The notes: generated from the sequence alone by a model not told the origin. A DNA stretch of 64,000 nucleotides from Cupriavidus taiwanensis (GCF_900249755.1 NZ_LT976853.1:3026756-3090755), one strand, 5' to 3'; shown: positions 50,236 to 64,000, numbered from the stretch's first letter. Made by a program: numbers and translations.

Positions 50236-50262
50236 AAACAAAAACGTCCGCCGTGGCGGACG
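50236..50262 (-). terminator. Terminator of the gene at 50284-50889
   Basis: On the minus strand CGTCCGCC, two-base centre, GGCGGACG, then TTTTTGTTTG. It starts 22 bases after the isomerase stop and lies just upstream of the methyltransferase start. Confidence 0.85.
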
Positions 50263-50283
50263 GGGAATTAACGGTAGCTTAGC

Positions 50284-50889
50284 TCAGGCCGCGGCCAGCG
50301 CGCGCTCGAGAAAGTCGAGACGGTCCTGGCCCCAGAACGGCTCGCCGTCGTAGACGTACCACGGCGCGCCGAACACGCCGGCCGAGATCGCATCCTGCGT
50401 GTTCTGCGCATAGGCGGCCTGCACCGACTGCGCCTCGCTGGCCTTGAGCAGGCCGGCGCCGTCCAGGCCGGTCTCGTCGGCGATCTGCGCCAGCGTGGCG
50501 GCATCGGCGATATTGCGCTGCTGCGCCCACACCGCCGCGCCGATCGCGCCGGTCAGCGCCATCGCGCGCGCGGTGCCGTGCGCCAGTTGCGTGGCAATGA
50601 TCAGCTTGCTGGCGGCGTCGCCCGACACCGGGAAGAACGCCGGTTCCACGTTCAGCGGCAGGTTCAGGAATTCGCTCCAGCGCTTCAGTTCCACCAGCCG
50701 GTACGCCTGCCGCTGCGGCGGGCGCTGCGCCAGCGGCACCCCGCCGGAGACCGAGAACACCTTGCCCAGGTCGCACGGTTTCAGGTTCACCTGAACGTCG
50801 TGGCGCGCGGCGATGGCGCTGAAACGGGCATGGCCCATGTAGACGTACGGCGATTGCGGCGTCAGGTAGTAGTCGACCAGCTTGCTCAT
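50284..50889 (-). CDS. 2-hydroxychromene-2-carboxylate isomerase family protein (DsbA fold)
   Basis: A 201-residue member of the DsbA-like glutathione-dependent isomerase family. The N-terminus VDYYLTPQSPYVYMGHARF carries the serine site found in place of the DsbA cysteines, and the C-terminal GVFGAPWYVYDGEPFWGQDRLDFLERAL is diagnostic. The founding enzyme acts in naphthalene degradation, but no aromatic-degradation genes are near, so the true substrate is unknown. It follows hemJ by 54 bases. Confidence 0.88.
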   Translation of the reverse strand: MSKLVDYYLTPQSPYVYMGHARFSAIAARHDVQVNLKPCDLGKVFSVSGGVPLAQRPPQRQAYRLVELKRWSEFLNLPLNVEPAFFPVSGDAASKLIIATQLAHGTARAMALTGAIGAAVWAQQRNIADAATLAQIADETGLDGAGLLKASEAQSVQAAYAQNTQDAISAGVFGAPWYVYDGEPFWGQDRLDFLERALAAA

Positions 50890-50943
50890 GTGGGTTTCCG
50901 CGACAGAATCAGGCAGCAATGTAAAGGCGAAAGGCGGCCAGCC

Positions 50944-51366
50944 TCAGAACGGCTTGACCACGACCAGGATCACCACCGCCAGCAGCACCAGCACCGGCAG
51001 CTCGTTGAACCAGCGGTAGAACTTGTGCGAGCGCGCATTGCGCCCCGCCTCGAACTTGCGCAGCAGCACGCCGCAGCCATGGTGGTAGCCGATCAGCACC
51101 AGCACCAGCGCCAGCTTGGCATGCATCCAGCCCTGCCCGGCGCCGCGGCCGATGCCGTAACCCAGGTACAGCCACAGCCCGAACACCAGCGCCGGCACCG
51201 CCAGCATGGTCATGAAGCGGAACAGCTTGCGCGCCATCAGCAGCAGCCGCTGCGTGCTGGCGGCATCGGTTTCCATCGCCAGGTTGACGAAGATGCGCGG
51301 CAGGTAGAACAGGCCGGCGAACCATGACACGACGAAGACGATATGCAGCGCTTTGACCCAGAGCAT
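50944..51366 (-). CDS. hemJ: Protoporphyrinogen IX oxidase HemJ
   Basis: HemJ oxidises protoporphyrinogen IX to protoporphyrin IX in bacteria lacking HemG or HemY. The 140-residue membrane protein has about four helices, with the conserved LHIVFVVSWFAGLFYLPR at the N-terminus (His8, Arg24) and KLALVLVLIGYHHG in the middle. It sits 50 bases after proA. Confidence 0.92.
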   Translation of the reverse strand: MLWVKALHIVFVVSWFAGLFYLPRIFVNLAMETDAASTQRLLLMARKLFRFMTMLAVPALVFGLWLYLGYGIGRGAGQGWMHAKLALVLVLIGYHHGCGVLLRKFEAGRNARSHKFYRWFNELPVLVLLAVVILVVVKPF

Positions 51367-51416
51367 CGGCAGACAGACGTTCGAGAACGGTTGTTATTGT
51401 TGTTGGCGCGCGAGCG

Positions 51417-52697
51417 TCAGGTACGGATCTCGCCGTGCCCGAACACCACGTACTTGAGCGAGGTCAGCCCTTCCAGCCCGACCGGCCCGCGTGCGTGCAG
51501 CTTGTCGTTGGAAATGCCGATCTCCGCGCCCAGGCCGTACTCGAAGCCATCGGCAAAGCGCGTCGAGGCATTGATCATCACGCTGGCCGAATCGACCTCG
51601 CGGATAAAGCGCATGCCCGCCGAGTAGTTCTCGGTGATGATCGAGTCGGTATGGTGCGAACCGTATTCGTTGATATGGGCGACGGCCTCGTCAAGTCCGG
51701 CCACGGTCTTGACGGCGAGGATCGGCGCCAGGTATTCCAGGCGCCAGTCTTCCTCCGTGGCATCGACCAGCCCGGTAAAGCCTGCCGCTTCCAGCGTGGC
51801 GCGGGTGGCCGGGCAGACGCGCAGCTCGACGCCCTTCTGCTGGTAGATGCGGCACAGCGGCGGCAGCGCGGCGGCGGCGATGTCCTGCGACACCAGCAGC
51901 GTCTCCATGGTGTTGCACGGCGCGTAGCGCTGGGTCTTGGCGTTGTCGCAGACGCGCACGGCCTTGTCCAGGTCTGCGTCAGCGTCGATATAGACGTGGC
52001 AGATGCCGTCCAGGTGCTTGATCATCGGCACGCGCGCTTCTTCCATCAGCCGCGCGATCAGGCTCTTGCCGCCGCGCGGCACGATCACGTCGACGTATTC
52101 GGTCATGGTGATCAGCCGGCCGACGGCGGCGCGGTCGGTGGTGGCGATCACCTGCACGGCTTCGGACGGCAGGCCGGCCGCCGACAGGCCCTCGGCCACC
52201 AGCGCGGCCAGCGCGGTATTGGATTCGATCGCTTCGGATCCGCCGCGCAGGATGGTCGCGTTGCCCGACTTCAGGCACAGCGCGGCGGCGTCGATGGTCA
52301 CGTTGGGGCGCGATTCGTAGATGATGCCGATCACGCCCAGCGGCACGCGCATCTGGCCCACCTGGATGCCGGTCGGGCGGAACTTCATGTTCGAGATCTC
52401 GCCGATCGGGTCGGCCAGCGCGGCGATCTGCTCCAGGCCCGCGGCCATGGTGGCGATGGCCTTGTCCGACAGCGTCAGGCGGTCGATGAAGGCCGCGTCC
52501 TGGCCGTTGGCGCGGGCGCGTTCGACGTCGCGTGCGTTGACGGCCTTGAGCTGTTCGGCATCGCGGCGGATCGCCGCGGCGATGGTCAGCAGCGCGCGGT
52601 TCTTGTCGGCGGTGGAGGCACGCGCCATCGCGCGCGACGCCGCGCGTGCCTGGCGGCCGACGCGGTCCATGTAGGGGTTGAGGTCGAGCTCGGTCAT
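51417..52697 (-). CDS. proA: Gamma-glutamyl phosphate reductase
   Basis: ProA reduces gamma-glutamyl phosphate to glutamate semialdehyde with NADPH in proline synthesis. The 426-residue protein has the aldehyde-dehydrogenase fold with [53 protein letters not shown], and the catalytic cysteine in [12 protein letters not shown]. The start at 52697 gives the usual length; the frame continues upstream through a repeat doublet but is not coding there. proB is not in the window. Confidence 0.97.
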   Translation of the reverse strand: MTELDLNPYMDRVGRQARAASRAMARASTADKNRALLTIAAAIRRDAEQLKAVNARDVERARANGQDAAFIDRLTLSDKAIATMAAGLEQIAALADPIGEISNMKFRPTGIQVGQMRVPLGVIGIIYESRPNVTIDAAALCLKSGNATILRGGSEAIESNTALAALVAEGLSAAGLPSEAVQVIATTDRAAVGRLITMTEYVDVIVPRGGKSLIARLMEEARVPMIKHLDGICHVYIDADADLDKAVRVCDNAKTQRYAPCNTMETLLVSQDIAAAALPPLCRIYQQKGVELRVCPATRATLEAAGFTGLVDATEEDWRLEYLAPILAVKTVAGLDEAVAHINEYGSHHTDSIITENYSAGMRFIREVDSASVMINASTRFADGFEYGLGAEIGISNDKLHARGPVGLEGLTSLKYVVFGHGEIRT

Positions 52698-52734
52698 GTC
52701 GGTGGCCCTGGGGTGAAGGCCGTCAGTGTGTGTG

Positions 52735-52882
52735 TTCCTCCCCTCTCCCGCGCGCGGGAGAGGGGTTGGGGGAGAGGGCCGGTGCATCAACGGGCGAGAT
52801 CGCCGGATCCACCGCCTGCCCTCACCCCCTGCCCCTCTCCCGCAAGCGGGAGAGGGGAGCAAACCGCCAGGGGAGCAAACCT
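52735..52882. repeat. REP doublet (REPIN-like element)
   Basis: Palindromes at 52740-52765 and 52832-52857, inverted to each other, with pairing inner flanks GGGGGAGAGGGC and GCCCTCACCCCC. The second copy is followed by AGCAAACCGCCAGGGG and a partial second AGCAAACC, suggesting a small tandem duplication at its edge. It occupies the gap between holA and proA. Confidence 0.8.
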
Positions 52883-52895
52883 TCGAGGCTTGCCC

Positions 52896-53954
52896 CTAGC
52901 GCGCAATCATCAGCGCCAGCTGCTGCAAGCCGTCCCATGGCTCGGCCGGCAGCGGCGCGCTGCCTGGCGGCGGCAGGTCCTGCAGGCCCTTGACCTGGCG
53001 GTCCAGCCGCGCGGCCAGTGCCAGTGCCGCTTCCAGCCGGGGCTGCGCCAGGCGCTGCGCGGCCTGCGGCACCAGCCGCTCGCGCGGGCCCCAGACGCGC
53101 AGCTCGCGCATCAGCACGCCCGCCGGCTTGCCCGCCGCCAGGCCTTGCCGGACCTTGGATAATACGCGAATTTCCTCGGTCAGCGCCCACAGCACCAGCA
53201 CCGTGGCCTCGCCCTCGCCGCGCAGGCCTTCGAGCATGCGCACCAGCCGCGGCACGTCGCCCGAGAGCATCGATTCCGACAGCTTGAACACGTCGTAGCG
53301 GGCCACGTTCAGCACCGCGTCGTGGACCTGGTCGAAGCTCAGTTCGCCGGGCGGGTACAGCAGGCCCAGCTTCTGGATTTCCTGGTGCGCCGCCAGCAGG
53401 TTGCCCTCGACCTTGTCGGCGATGAACTGCAGCGCGCGCCGGCCCGGCTCGCCGGACTGCACGCGCTGCTGCTGCAGCGCCAGCCGTTCGCCGACCCACG
53501 CCGGCAAGCGGGTGCGGTCCACGCTGTCGACCTTGATCGACACGCCGGCGCCTTCCAGCGCCTGGAACCAGGCCGACTTGGACGCGGCGAAGTCCAGCCG
53601 CGGCAGCGTCACCAGCATCACCACGTCGGGCGACGGCTGCGCGGCCACGGCGCGCAGCGCCTCGCCGCCATCCTTGCCGGGCTTGCCGGAGGGAATGCGC
53701 AGCTCGACGATCTTGCGGTCGCCGAACAGCGACATCGACTGCTGCGCCTCGACCAGCCGGCCCCAGTGGAAGCCGCGCTCGGCCACCAGCACCTCGCGTT
53801 CGGAGAAGCCGGCCTCGCGCGCCGCCGCGCGCAGGCGGTCGACCGCTTCGAGCACCAGCAGGTGCTCGTCGCCATGCACCACGTACAGCGGCGCCAGGCC
53901 CTTGGCCTTGGCCTGCCGCAGGTGCGCGTCGAGCCCGTCGAGCTTGAGCTGCAT
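52896..53954 (-). CDS. holA: DNA polymerase III subunit delta
   Basis: HolA opens the beta clamp during clamp loading. The 352-residue protein has the N-terminal LAPLYVVHGDEHLLVLEAVDRLR, ERGFHWGRLVEAQQSMSLFGDRKIVELRIPSGKPGKDG, the central KVEGNLLAAHQEIQKLGLLYP helix and a C-terminal collar domain. It follows lptE by 23 bases; the leuS-lptE-holA order is conserved in many proteobacteria. Confidence 0.95.
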   Translation of the reverse strand: MQLKLDGLDAHLRQAKAKGLAPLYVVHGDEHLLVLEAVDRLRAAAREAGFSEREVLVAERGFHWGRLVEAQQSMSLFGDRKIVELRIPSGKPGKDGGEALRAVAAQPSPDVVMLVTLPRLDFAASKSAWFQALEGAGVSIKVDSVDRTRLPAWVGERLALQQQRVQSGEPGRRALQFIADKVEGNLLAAHQEIQKLGLLYPPGELSFDQVHDAVLNVARYDVFKLSESMLSGDVPRLVRMLEGLRGEGEATVLVLWALTEEIRVLSKVRQGLAAGKPAGVLMRELRVWGPRERLVPQAAQRLAQPRLEAALALAARLDRQVKGLQDLPPPGSAPLPAEPWDGLQQLALMIAR

Positions 53955-53977
53955 GCCGTCAGCCTGTGCGCGCGCGC

Positions 53978-54493
53978 TCAGATCGCCTTGACGGCGGCGA
54001 GCCGGCGCATCAGCTGCTGCACGATGTCGCGCTGCATGTCGCGGTACAGCTGCTGCTCTTCGTAGTCCTTGGCCAGCGTATTGGCTTCGTTGTAGGTCAG
54101 GTCGCGCGTCAGCACCAGTTGCGACGGCGCGATCAGTTCCTTGCCGGCGGGGTCGCGCAGGCGGAAGGTGAAGCGCTGGGTCAGGCGGTATTCACGCACC
54201 ACGCCCTCGGTCGTGATCGACAGGATGCTCTTGGTGCGGGTGTCCTGCAGCACGTCCAGCAGCGCGTCGGCCTCTTTCTGGTCGGCCACCACCTGGGTGT
54301 CCGAGCCGCCGCGGATGGCGCGGCGCAGGTCCGCGCCCATCAGCGAGTTGGGCGGGATGCCGATGTAGAGCCGCTTGAAGGCGAAGTCCGAGTTGCCGCG
54401 CATATGGAAGCCGCAGCCGGCCAGCAGGCCGGTGGCCGGCACTGCCAGCAATGCCGCGAGCACCTTGCGGCGTCCCAGGTTCAGTCGCTTCAT
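53978..54493 (-). CDS. lptE: LPS-assembly lipoprotein LptE
   Basis: LptE plugs the LptD barrel and guides lipopolysaccharide to the outer surface. The 171-residue precursor has a signal peptide with lipobox LLAG-Cys (cysteine near 25) and the mature start CGFHMRGNSDFAFKRLYIG, the LptE pattern. It is preceded by leuS (44 bases) and followed by holA. The start at 54493 gives a normal lipoprotein signal. Confidence 0.95.
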   Translation of the reverse strand: MKRLNLGRRKVLAALLAVPATGLLAGCGFHMRGNSDFAFKRLYIGIPPNSLMGADLRRAIRGGSDTQVVADQKEADALLDVLQDTRTKSILSITTEGVVREYRLTQRFTFRLRDPAGKELIAPSQLVLTRDLTYNEANTLAKDYEEQQLYRDMQRDIVQQLMRRLAAVKAI

Positions 54494-54537
54494 GGTTGGC
54501 GATTCCTCTGTCAGGTTCCGGCGGGCGGACGGTGCTG

Positions 54538-58134
<3,597 letters not shown>

Positions 58135-58232
58135 TCAGCGGAAGTTGCGCGATGCGCGAAATAGGAACGAGCCGGCCATGCCTGGCCGGCCCGGAAAACC
58201 GGCAGCGCGCCGCGGCCGGCGCGCCGGATGGA

Positions 58233-58865
58233 TCAGTTGGCGCTAGGCTTGGGCGCGTCGGCCGGCGCGGTGGCCTGGGCCGGGGCCGCCGGCTCGGCGG
58301 CGGGCTGGGCCGGTTGTGCGGCCGCTTCCGGCTGCTGCGCCTGCCGCGGCACAAAGTTCTCGACCGTGGTCTGCGGCTCGGCCGGAGCCGTCGCCGCCGT
58401 GGCTGCACTGGTCGAGATCTTGCCCGGCGTCTGATCCTTGAGCGCCTTCTTCATGCCGTCGATTTCGGCGATCAGCTCATACTCGGACGGCAGTTCGTCG
58501 CCGCCAAACTTGACCAGGCGGTCGCCGTCGAAGAACACCGTGTAGCGGCGCTGCTGCACCACGGCGGTATTGCCGCGGCGGAACGAGAACACATAATCCC
58601 AGCGGTTGGCATGGAACACGTCGGTCAGCAGCGGCGTGCCGAGCAGGAACTTGACCTGGTCGCGGGTCATGCCTTCGCGCAGCTGCGAGGCGGCCTCGCG
58701 CGAGACGAAGTTGCCCTGCACGATGTTGATCCGGTACGGCGTGATGGCGTTGGCTACCTTGCGCGAGGTGGAATCGTAGGCCGAGCAGGCGCCGGCCAGC
58801 AGGGCCGCGGCCAGCAGGGAGACAACCAGCGTCGGACGCATGGCGGACGAACGGATAGAACGCAT
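58233..58865 (-). CDS. bamE: Outer membrane assembly lipoprotein BamE (SmpA/OmlA)
   Basis: BamE is a small lipoprotein of the BAM complex that inserts outer-membrane barrels. The 210-residue precursor has a signal peptide with a slightly unusual lipobox (LAGAC, Cys near 27), then the BamE core YRINIVQGNFVSREAASQLREGMTRDQVKFLLGTPLL and RWDYVFSFRRG. About 70 residues after the core are Ala/Pro/Gln-rich, an extension absent from E. coli BamE. The gene is divergent from fur, the classic omlA-fur arrangement. The ATG at 58865 best fits the signal peptide. Confidence 0.94.
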   Translation of the reverse strand: MRSIRSSAMRPTLVVSLLAAALLAGACSAYDSTSRKVANAITPYRINIVQGNFVSREAASQLREGMTRDQVKFLLGTPLLTDVFHANRWDYVFSFRRGNTAVVQQRRYTVFFDGDRLVKFGGDELPSEYELIAEIDGMKKALKDQTPGKISTSAATAATAPAEPQTTVENFVPRQAQQPEAAAQPAQPAAEPAAPAQATAPADAPKPSAN

Positions 58866-59110
58866 GGATCTCGCTTCCGGAGGGAAAGAAAAGTAACGCG
58901 GCAAAGAGATGCTGCACGGGCATGAAAACGGCGCGAAATGCGCCGTTTGGAACACACCAGTGAATGACATCTGCCGCCGCAACCACATGGGCGTGCAACT
59001 TGCGCCTGGCGCGCGATCCCGACCTCGGACATCGTCGGCGCGAGCGACTTTTGTTGCCAAAACCCTTATGATTCAACTATCCAGACATTGTACTCTAGGG
59101 AGTCACCCAC

Positions 59111-59542
59111 ATGCCGAGTCCGGCGGACCTCAAGAATATCGGCCTGAAGGCGACGGTGCCCAGGCTGAAGATTCTTGAAATTTTTCAGACCAGCGAGCAG
59201 CGTCACCTGAGCGCGGAAGACGTCTACCGTATCCTGCTCAACGAGCATATGGATATCGGCCTGGCCACCGTCTACCGCGTGCTGACCCAGTTCGAACAGG
59301 CCGGCCTGCTGTCGCGCAACAACTTCGAGTCCGGCAAGGCCATCTTCGAACTCAACGAAGGCAAGCACCACGACCACCTGGTGTGCCTGGACTGCGGCCG
59401 GGTCGAGGAATTCTTTGATTCCGAGATCGAGCAGCGCCAGCAAAGCATCGCGCGCGAGCGCGGCTTCACCCTGCAGGAACACGCGTTGTCGCTGTATGGC
59501 AACTGCACCAAGACCAACTGTCCCCACAGACCCAAACGATAA
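59111..59542 (+). CDS. fur: Ferric uptake regulator Fur
   Basis: Fur represses iron-uptake genes when loaded with ferrous iron. The 143-residue protein has the DNA-binding helix ([33 protein letters not shown], about 35-70) and the metal-binding [18 protein letters not shown], with a C-terminal CTKTNCPH cysteine pair. It is divergent from bamE across 245 bases, which must hold both promoters; no clear Fur box was found there. Confidence 0.97.
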   Translation: MPSPADLKNIGLKATVPRLKILEIFQTSEQRHLSAEDVYRILLNEHMDIGLATVYRVLTQFEQAGLLSRNNFESGKAIFELNEGKHHDHLVCLDCGRVEEFFDSEIEQRQQSIARERGFTLQEHALSLYGNCTKTNCPHRPKR

Positions 59543-59577
59543 GCACCGCTCGCTCCCTTGCCGGAGCGCAGACGGGC

Positions 59578-59610
59578 AACAAAAAACCGGCGCCAGGCGC
59601 CGGTTTTTTG
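59578..59610 (+). terminator. Bidirectional terminator between fur and phcA
   Basis: AAAAAACCGGCGC, short loop, GCGCCGGTTTTTT. A and T tails on both sides let it end transcription of fur (plus) and phcA (minus), which converge here. Confidence 0.9.
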
Positions 59611-59631
59611 TTGGCGGCTTGCCGCCGCGGG

Positions 59632-60627
59632 TCAGCGTGCCTGCAGGTCCTGCAGGTCCTGCTCGGTCACCGCGCGTGCCGGGCGCGCCGGCGGCAGGCC
59701 GACGAACTCGCCCACCACCTGGCGGAACAGGCCGCGCGCCCACACCAGCATCGGGTGGGTGTTGCGGCTGCGGTGCCAGAACATGTTCAGGCCCAGCGTG
59801 GTATTCAGTTCCGCCGGCAGCGGGAACGCCTTCAGGCCATAGGTTTCGCAGGCCATGTCCTTGGTCAGCGCATTGACGGTGAAGATCATGTCCGTCTGCG
59901 AGGCCAGCTCGGCCTGGGCCCGCCACGAATGTACCGTCAGCGAGGCATTGCGCTTCAGGCCGCGCTGCTGCAGCGCGTAGTCGAGCGGGATCAGTGAAGG
60001 TGCCGGGCGGCCCGAGCCGCCGGAATGCGCCATGAAGATATGGCCGCAGTCCAGGTACTGCTCGAGCGTGCAGTGGCCCTTCAGTACCGGATGATCCTTG
60101 CGCGCGCACACCCACAGGTTCAGCGAGGTCACCATTTCCTCGACGATTTCCGGATGGCGGGTCGGGAATGGCGAGAATGCCAGGTCGAGTTCATTGGCGC
60201 GCATCGACGCGACATCGGTTTCCCACGAATGGGATTCGACCAGCTTGATATGCAGGTCCGGCGCCAGCGCCTTGATGCGCAGCACGAAACGGTTGAACAC
60301 CGTGTCGCCCAACTCCGCGGCAAAGCCGATGCTGAGCGTGCCGGTGGCGGTGGCCGGATCGAAGTTGTCTGCGTCGCCTTCGTTGATGGACGACCACAGA
60401 TCCAGCATGTCGCGGATCTTCGGCCCCAGTTCGAGCGCGCGCGGCGTCGGCGTCAGCCCGTGCGGGACGCGGATAAAGAGTGGATCGTCAAAGATTTCGC
60501 GCAGCCTGCCCAGCGAATGCGAGACCGCGGGCGCGGTCATGTGCATCTTTTCGGCCACGTAGGTGGCATTACGCTTGCTCAGCAGCTCGGTGAAGATCAC
60601 TAAAAGCTTTGTGTCTACGTTCACCAT
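59632..60627 (-). CDS. phcA: LysR-family global virulence regulator PhcA
   Basis: In Ralstonia, PhcA is the density-dependent LysR regulator that turns on exopolysaccharide and turns off motility and siderophore genes. The 331-residue protein begins MVNVDTKLLVIF, has a helix-turn-helix at about 20-42 (ATYVAEKMHMTAPAVSHSLG), and ends in a conserved-looking QDLQDLQAR. I know this N-terminus and the neighbouring gapA and transketolase genes as features of the Ralstonia phcA locus. The ATG at 60627 has a GGGGG ribosome binding site; a GTG nine codons upstream is an alternative. Confidence 0.85.
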   Translation of the reverse strand: MVNVDTKLLVIFTELLSKRNATYVAEKMHMTAPAVSHSLGRLREIFDDPLFIRVPHGLTPTPRALELGPKIRDMLDLWSSINEGDADNFDPATATGTLSIGFAAELGDTVFNRFVLRIKALAPDLHIKLVESHSWETDVASMRANELDLAFSPFPTRHPEIVEEMVTSLNLWVCARKDHPVLKGHCTLEQYLDCGHIFMAHSGGSGRPAPSLIPLDYALQQRGLKRNASLTVHSWRAQAELASQTDMIFTVNALTKDMACETYGLKAFPLPAELNTTLGLNMFWHRSRNTHPMLVWARGLFRQVVGEFVGLPPARPARAVTEQDLQDLQAR

Positions 60628-61002
60628 GATCAGGCCCCCGGTCAGATTTTTCACAGCTAAGATGGCCCCACCACTTGCACTGGCTGCACATCAGATTTCA
60701 ACAGCGTCTTAATAGTGTAAGAGGAAAAATCAAGCTCGGAAAGCAAATTCGGCATTTCTGAAACGGCCGTCAATGACATAACTCTGAAAAATTGCGCGTT
60801 TTTGACGCAATTGATTGGAGATGCGTACATTGTCGGCGGCGCACTGAGCACTTCGCCCGCGGGCAGCCCTTACCTTCCGGCTTCCATTTTTATCATTCTT
60901 TTCTGACGCAACTATTTCAGTCGCGCCATCAGACCGGCGCTCTGCCCCGGAAAACGAAAACGCGCCCGAAGGCGCGTTTCCCCTGGCTGCGGAATCAGCC
61001 GA
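60628..61002. other. AT-rich region upstream of phcA
   Basis: A 375-base gap between gapA and phcA. The half nearest phcA (about 60655-60840) is strikingly AT-rich for this genome and includes runs such as TGATTTTTCC and CTATTAAG on the minus strand, fitting a promoter and regulator-binding region. No clean -35/-10 pair is seen. A 64-codon minus-strand frame here has no protein character. The gapA terminator lies at its far end. Confidence 0.55.
60948..60979 (-). terminator. Terminator of gapA
   Basis: On the minus strand AAACGCGCC, a TTCG tetraloop, GGCGCGTTT, then TCGTTTTCC. It starts about 24 bases after the gapA stop. Confidence 0.8.
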
Positions 61003-62085
<1,083 letters not shown>

Positions 62086-64000
62086 TTAGATAAGGGTGTC
62101 CTTCACCGTACGGACCACGTTGTCGACGGTAAAGCCGAAGTGCTTGAACAGCACGCCGGCCGGGGCCGATTCACCGAAGGTGTCGATGCCCACCACCGCC
62201 TGGACCTGGTACTTCCACCAGAAGTCCGTCACGCCCGCCTCGACCGCCACGCGCGGCACGCCGGCCGGCAGCACGCTGGCCTTGTAGGCGGTGTCCTGCT
62301 TGTCGAACACGGTGGTCGCCGGAACCGATACCACGCGCACGTGCACGCCTTCGGCAGCCAGTGCATCGGCGGCGCCGACGGCCAGGCCGACTTCCGAGCC
62401 GGTCGCCAGAATCACCGCGTCCGGGCGCCTGGTCTTCGGGTTCACGCTGTCGCGCAGCACATAGCCGCCGCGCGCGATATTGGCGCGGGTGGCGTCGTCG
62501 CGCTTCTGGAACGGCAGGTTCTGGCGGCTGAAGATCAGGCAGCTCGGGCCGTTCTCGCGGCGGATCGCCTCGGCCCAGGCCACGGCGGTCTCGGTGGTGT
62601 CGGCGGTGCGCCAGACGTCCATGTTGGGGATCAGGCGCAGGCTCGCAACGTGCTCGATCGACTGGTGGGTCGGGCCGTCCTCGCCCAGGCCGATCGAGTC
62701 ATGGGTGAACACGAACAGCGTGCGGATCTTCATCAGCGCCGCCATGCGCAGCGCATTGCGGCTGTAGTCCGAGAAGGTCAGGAAGGTGGCGCCGTAGGGG
62801 ATGTAGCCGCCATGCAGCGTGATCCCGTTCATGATCGCGCTCATGCCGAACTCGCGCACGCCGTAGTTGATGTGGTTGCCCCAGGCATCGACGCGCACGG
62901 CCTGGCTGCCCGACCAGTTGGTCAGGTTCGAGCCGGTCAGGTCGGCCGAGCCGCCGAGGAACTCGGGCAGCACCGGGCCGAAGGCCTCGATGGTGTTCTG
63001 GCTGGCCTTGCGGGTGGCGATGGTCTCGGCCTTTTCCTCGCACTTGGCGATAAAGGCTTCGACGGCGGCGTCGAACGAACCCGGCAGCTCGCCCTTCATG
63101 CGGCGGGTGAACTCGCCGGCCTCGTACGGGTGGCGCTCGGCATACGATTCGAACAGCGCATTCCACGCGCGCTCCAGCGCCTGGCCGTTGCCCTTGGCGT
63201 CCCAGGCGTCGTAGACCTCGGCCGGCACCTCGAACGGGGCGTGGGCCCAGCCCAGCGCCTCGCGCGTGGCCAGCACTTCGGCGCCGCCCAGCGGGGCGCC
63301 GTGCACATCGTGGCCGCCTTCCTTGTTCGGGGCGCCCTTGCCGATCTTGGTGCGGCAGCAGATCAGGGTCGGCTTGTCGCTGGCCTTGGCCTGCGAGATC
63401 GCCATGTCGACGGCGGTCACGTCATGGCCGTCGATGCCGCGGATCACGTTCCAGCCGTAGGCTTCGAAGCGCTTCGGGGTGTCGTCGTTGAACCAGTGCA
63501 CCACGTCGCCGTCGATCGAGATGCCGTTGTCATCCCACAGCGCAATCAGCTTGTTCAGCTTGAGCGTGCCGGCCAGCGAGCAGGCCTCGTGGCTGATGCC
63601 TTCCATCAGGCAGCCGTCGCCCAGGAACACATAGGTGTGGTGATTGACGATGTCGTAGCCGGGGCGGTTGAATTCCTCGCCCAGCAGTCGTTCGGCCAGC
63701 GCCATGCCGACCGCGTTGGTGATGCCCTGGCCGAGCGGGCCGGTGGTGGTCTCCACGCCCGGGGTGATGCCGTATTCCGGGTGGCCGGCGGTCTTGCTGT
63801 GCAGCTGACGGAAGTTCTTCAGCTCTTCGATCGGCAGGTCGTAGCCGGTCAGGTGCAGCAGCGCGTAGATCAGCATCGAGCCGTGGCCGTTGGACAGCAC
63901 GAAGCGGTCGCGGTCGGCCCACTGCGGGTTGCCCGGGTTGTGCTTCAGATGCCGGCCCCACAGCGCCACGGCGATGTCCGCCATGCCCATCGGCGCACCG
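62086..64000 (-). CDS. tkt: Transketolase (N-terminus beyond the window)
   Basis: Transketolase moves two-carbon units between sugar phosphates with thiamine diphosphate. The visible 638 codons run from [14 protein letters not shown] to the stop; perhaps 25-30 N-terminal residues lie outside. Seen are [12 protein letters not shown], the [13 protein letters not shown] cofactor motif, the second-domain catalytic glutamate region, and [18 protein letters not shown]. gapA lies downstream as a probable operon partner. Confidence 0.97.
   Translation of the reverse strand, partial: GAPMGMADIAVALWGRHLKHNPGNPQWADRDRFVLSNGHGSMLIYALLHLTGYDLPIEELKNFRQLHSKTAGHPEYGITPGVETTTGPLGQGITNAVGMALAERLLGEEFNRPGYDIVNHHTYVFLGDGCLMEGISHEACSLAGTLKLNKLIALWDDNGISIDGDVVHWFNDDTPKRFEAYGWNVIRGIDGHDVTAVDMAISQAKASDKPTLICCRTKIGKGAPNKEGGHDVHGAPLGGAEVLATREALGWAHAPFEVPAEVYDAWDAKGNGQALERAWNALFESYAERHPYEAGEFTRRMKGELPGSFDAAVEAFIAKCEEKAETIATRKASQNTIEAFGPVLPEFLGGSADLTGSNLTNWSGSQAVRVDAWGNHINYGVREFGMSAIMNGITLHGGYIPYGATFLTFSDYSRNALRMAALMKIRTLFVFTHDSIGLGEDGPTHQSIEHVASLRLIPNMDVWRTADTTETAVAWAEAIRRENGPSCLIFSRQNLPFQKRDDATRANIARGGYVLRDSVNPKTRRPDAVILATGSEVGLAVGAADALAAEGVHVRVVSVPATTVFDKQDTAYKASVLPAGVPRVAVEAGVTDFWWKYQVQAVVGIDTFGESAPAGVLFKHFGFTVDNVVRTVKDTLI

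Noticed and set aside
60657-60851. A 64-codon minus-strand frame between gapA and phcA
   Set aside because: It lies in AT-rich intergenic DNA, has no good ribosome binding site and no protein features.

Overview
The window is GC-rich chromosomal DNA whose gene order and protein sequences point to a beta-proteobacterium of the Burkholderiaceae, most likely Cupriavidus or a close Ralstonia relative. The main reasons are a complete Phc quorum-sensing gene set (phcA plus phcBSRQ), gapA and transketolase beside phcA, type IV pilus motors, and a split proton-translocating transhydrogenase. It reads as core genome: I see no prophage, integrase, transposase, rRNA, tRNA or CRISPR.

Layout. 1-4 kb: dnaJ and dnaK (minus), dnaK with a clear heat-shock promoter, then a cobalamin adenosyltransferase. 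4.4-14.9 kb (plus): a D-lactate dehydrogenase-like flavoprotein, a LysR regulator, a GNAT enzyme, glcD, a voltage-gated ion channel gene, glcE and glcF, then lrgA/lrgB-type membrane genes, a VOC protein and a WYL regulator. 14.9-17.7 kb (minus): glutathione peroxidase, pilU and pilT. 17.7-20.4 kb: yggS and proC (plus), ubiA (minus). 20.5-26.3 kb (minus): dps, katA, oxyR and recG, a peroxide-defence block. 26.5-32.3 kb (plus): queA, tgt, yajC, secD and secF.

32.4-37.3 kb (minus): phcB, phcS, phcR and phcQ, tightly packed. 37.6-39.5 kb: cytochrome b561 and two YceI proteins. 39.8-43.8 kb: purB, a glutathione S-transferase, mnmA and a NudJ-type Nudix enzyme. 44-47.7 kb (plus): pntAA, panD, pntAB and pntB. 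47.9 kb: a response regulator with an unusual receiver domain. 49-59 kb (minus): THUMP-type RNA methyltransferase, DsbA-fold isomerase, hemJ, proA, holA, lptE, leuS, dapB and bamE. Finally fur (plus), phcA, gapA and a truncated tkt (minus).

How it works together. PhcB should make a fatty-acid methyl ester signal, PhcS sense it, PhcR and PhcQ relay it, and PhcA (22 kb away) act as the global regulator; this assignment rests on family resemblance. GlcDEF oxidise glycolate to glyoxylate, and the adjacent LrgAB pair may carry the substrate. OxyR probably controls katA, which lies directly downstream, and possibly dps. QueA and Tgt make queuosine, and YajC-SecD-SecF drive protein export.

The most notable non-coding structure is a family of palindromic repeats around a CTCTCCCGC core. 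It occurs as single hairpins (three) and as inverted doublets of about 130 bp (three) that would fold into long hairpins, always between genes.
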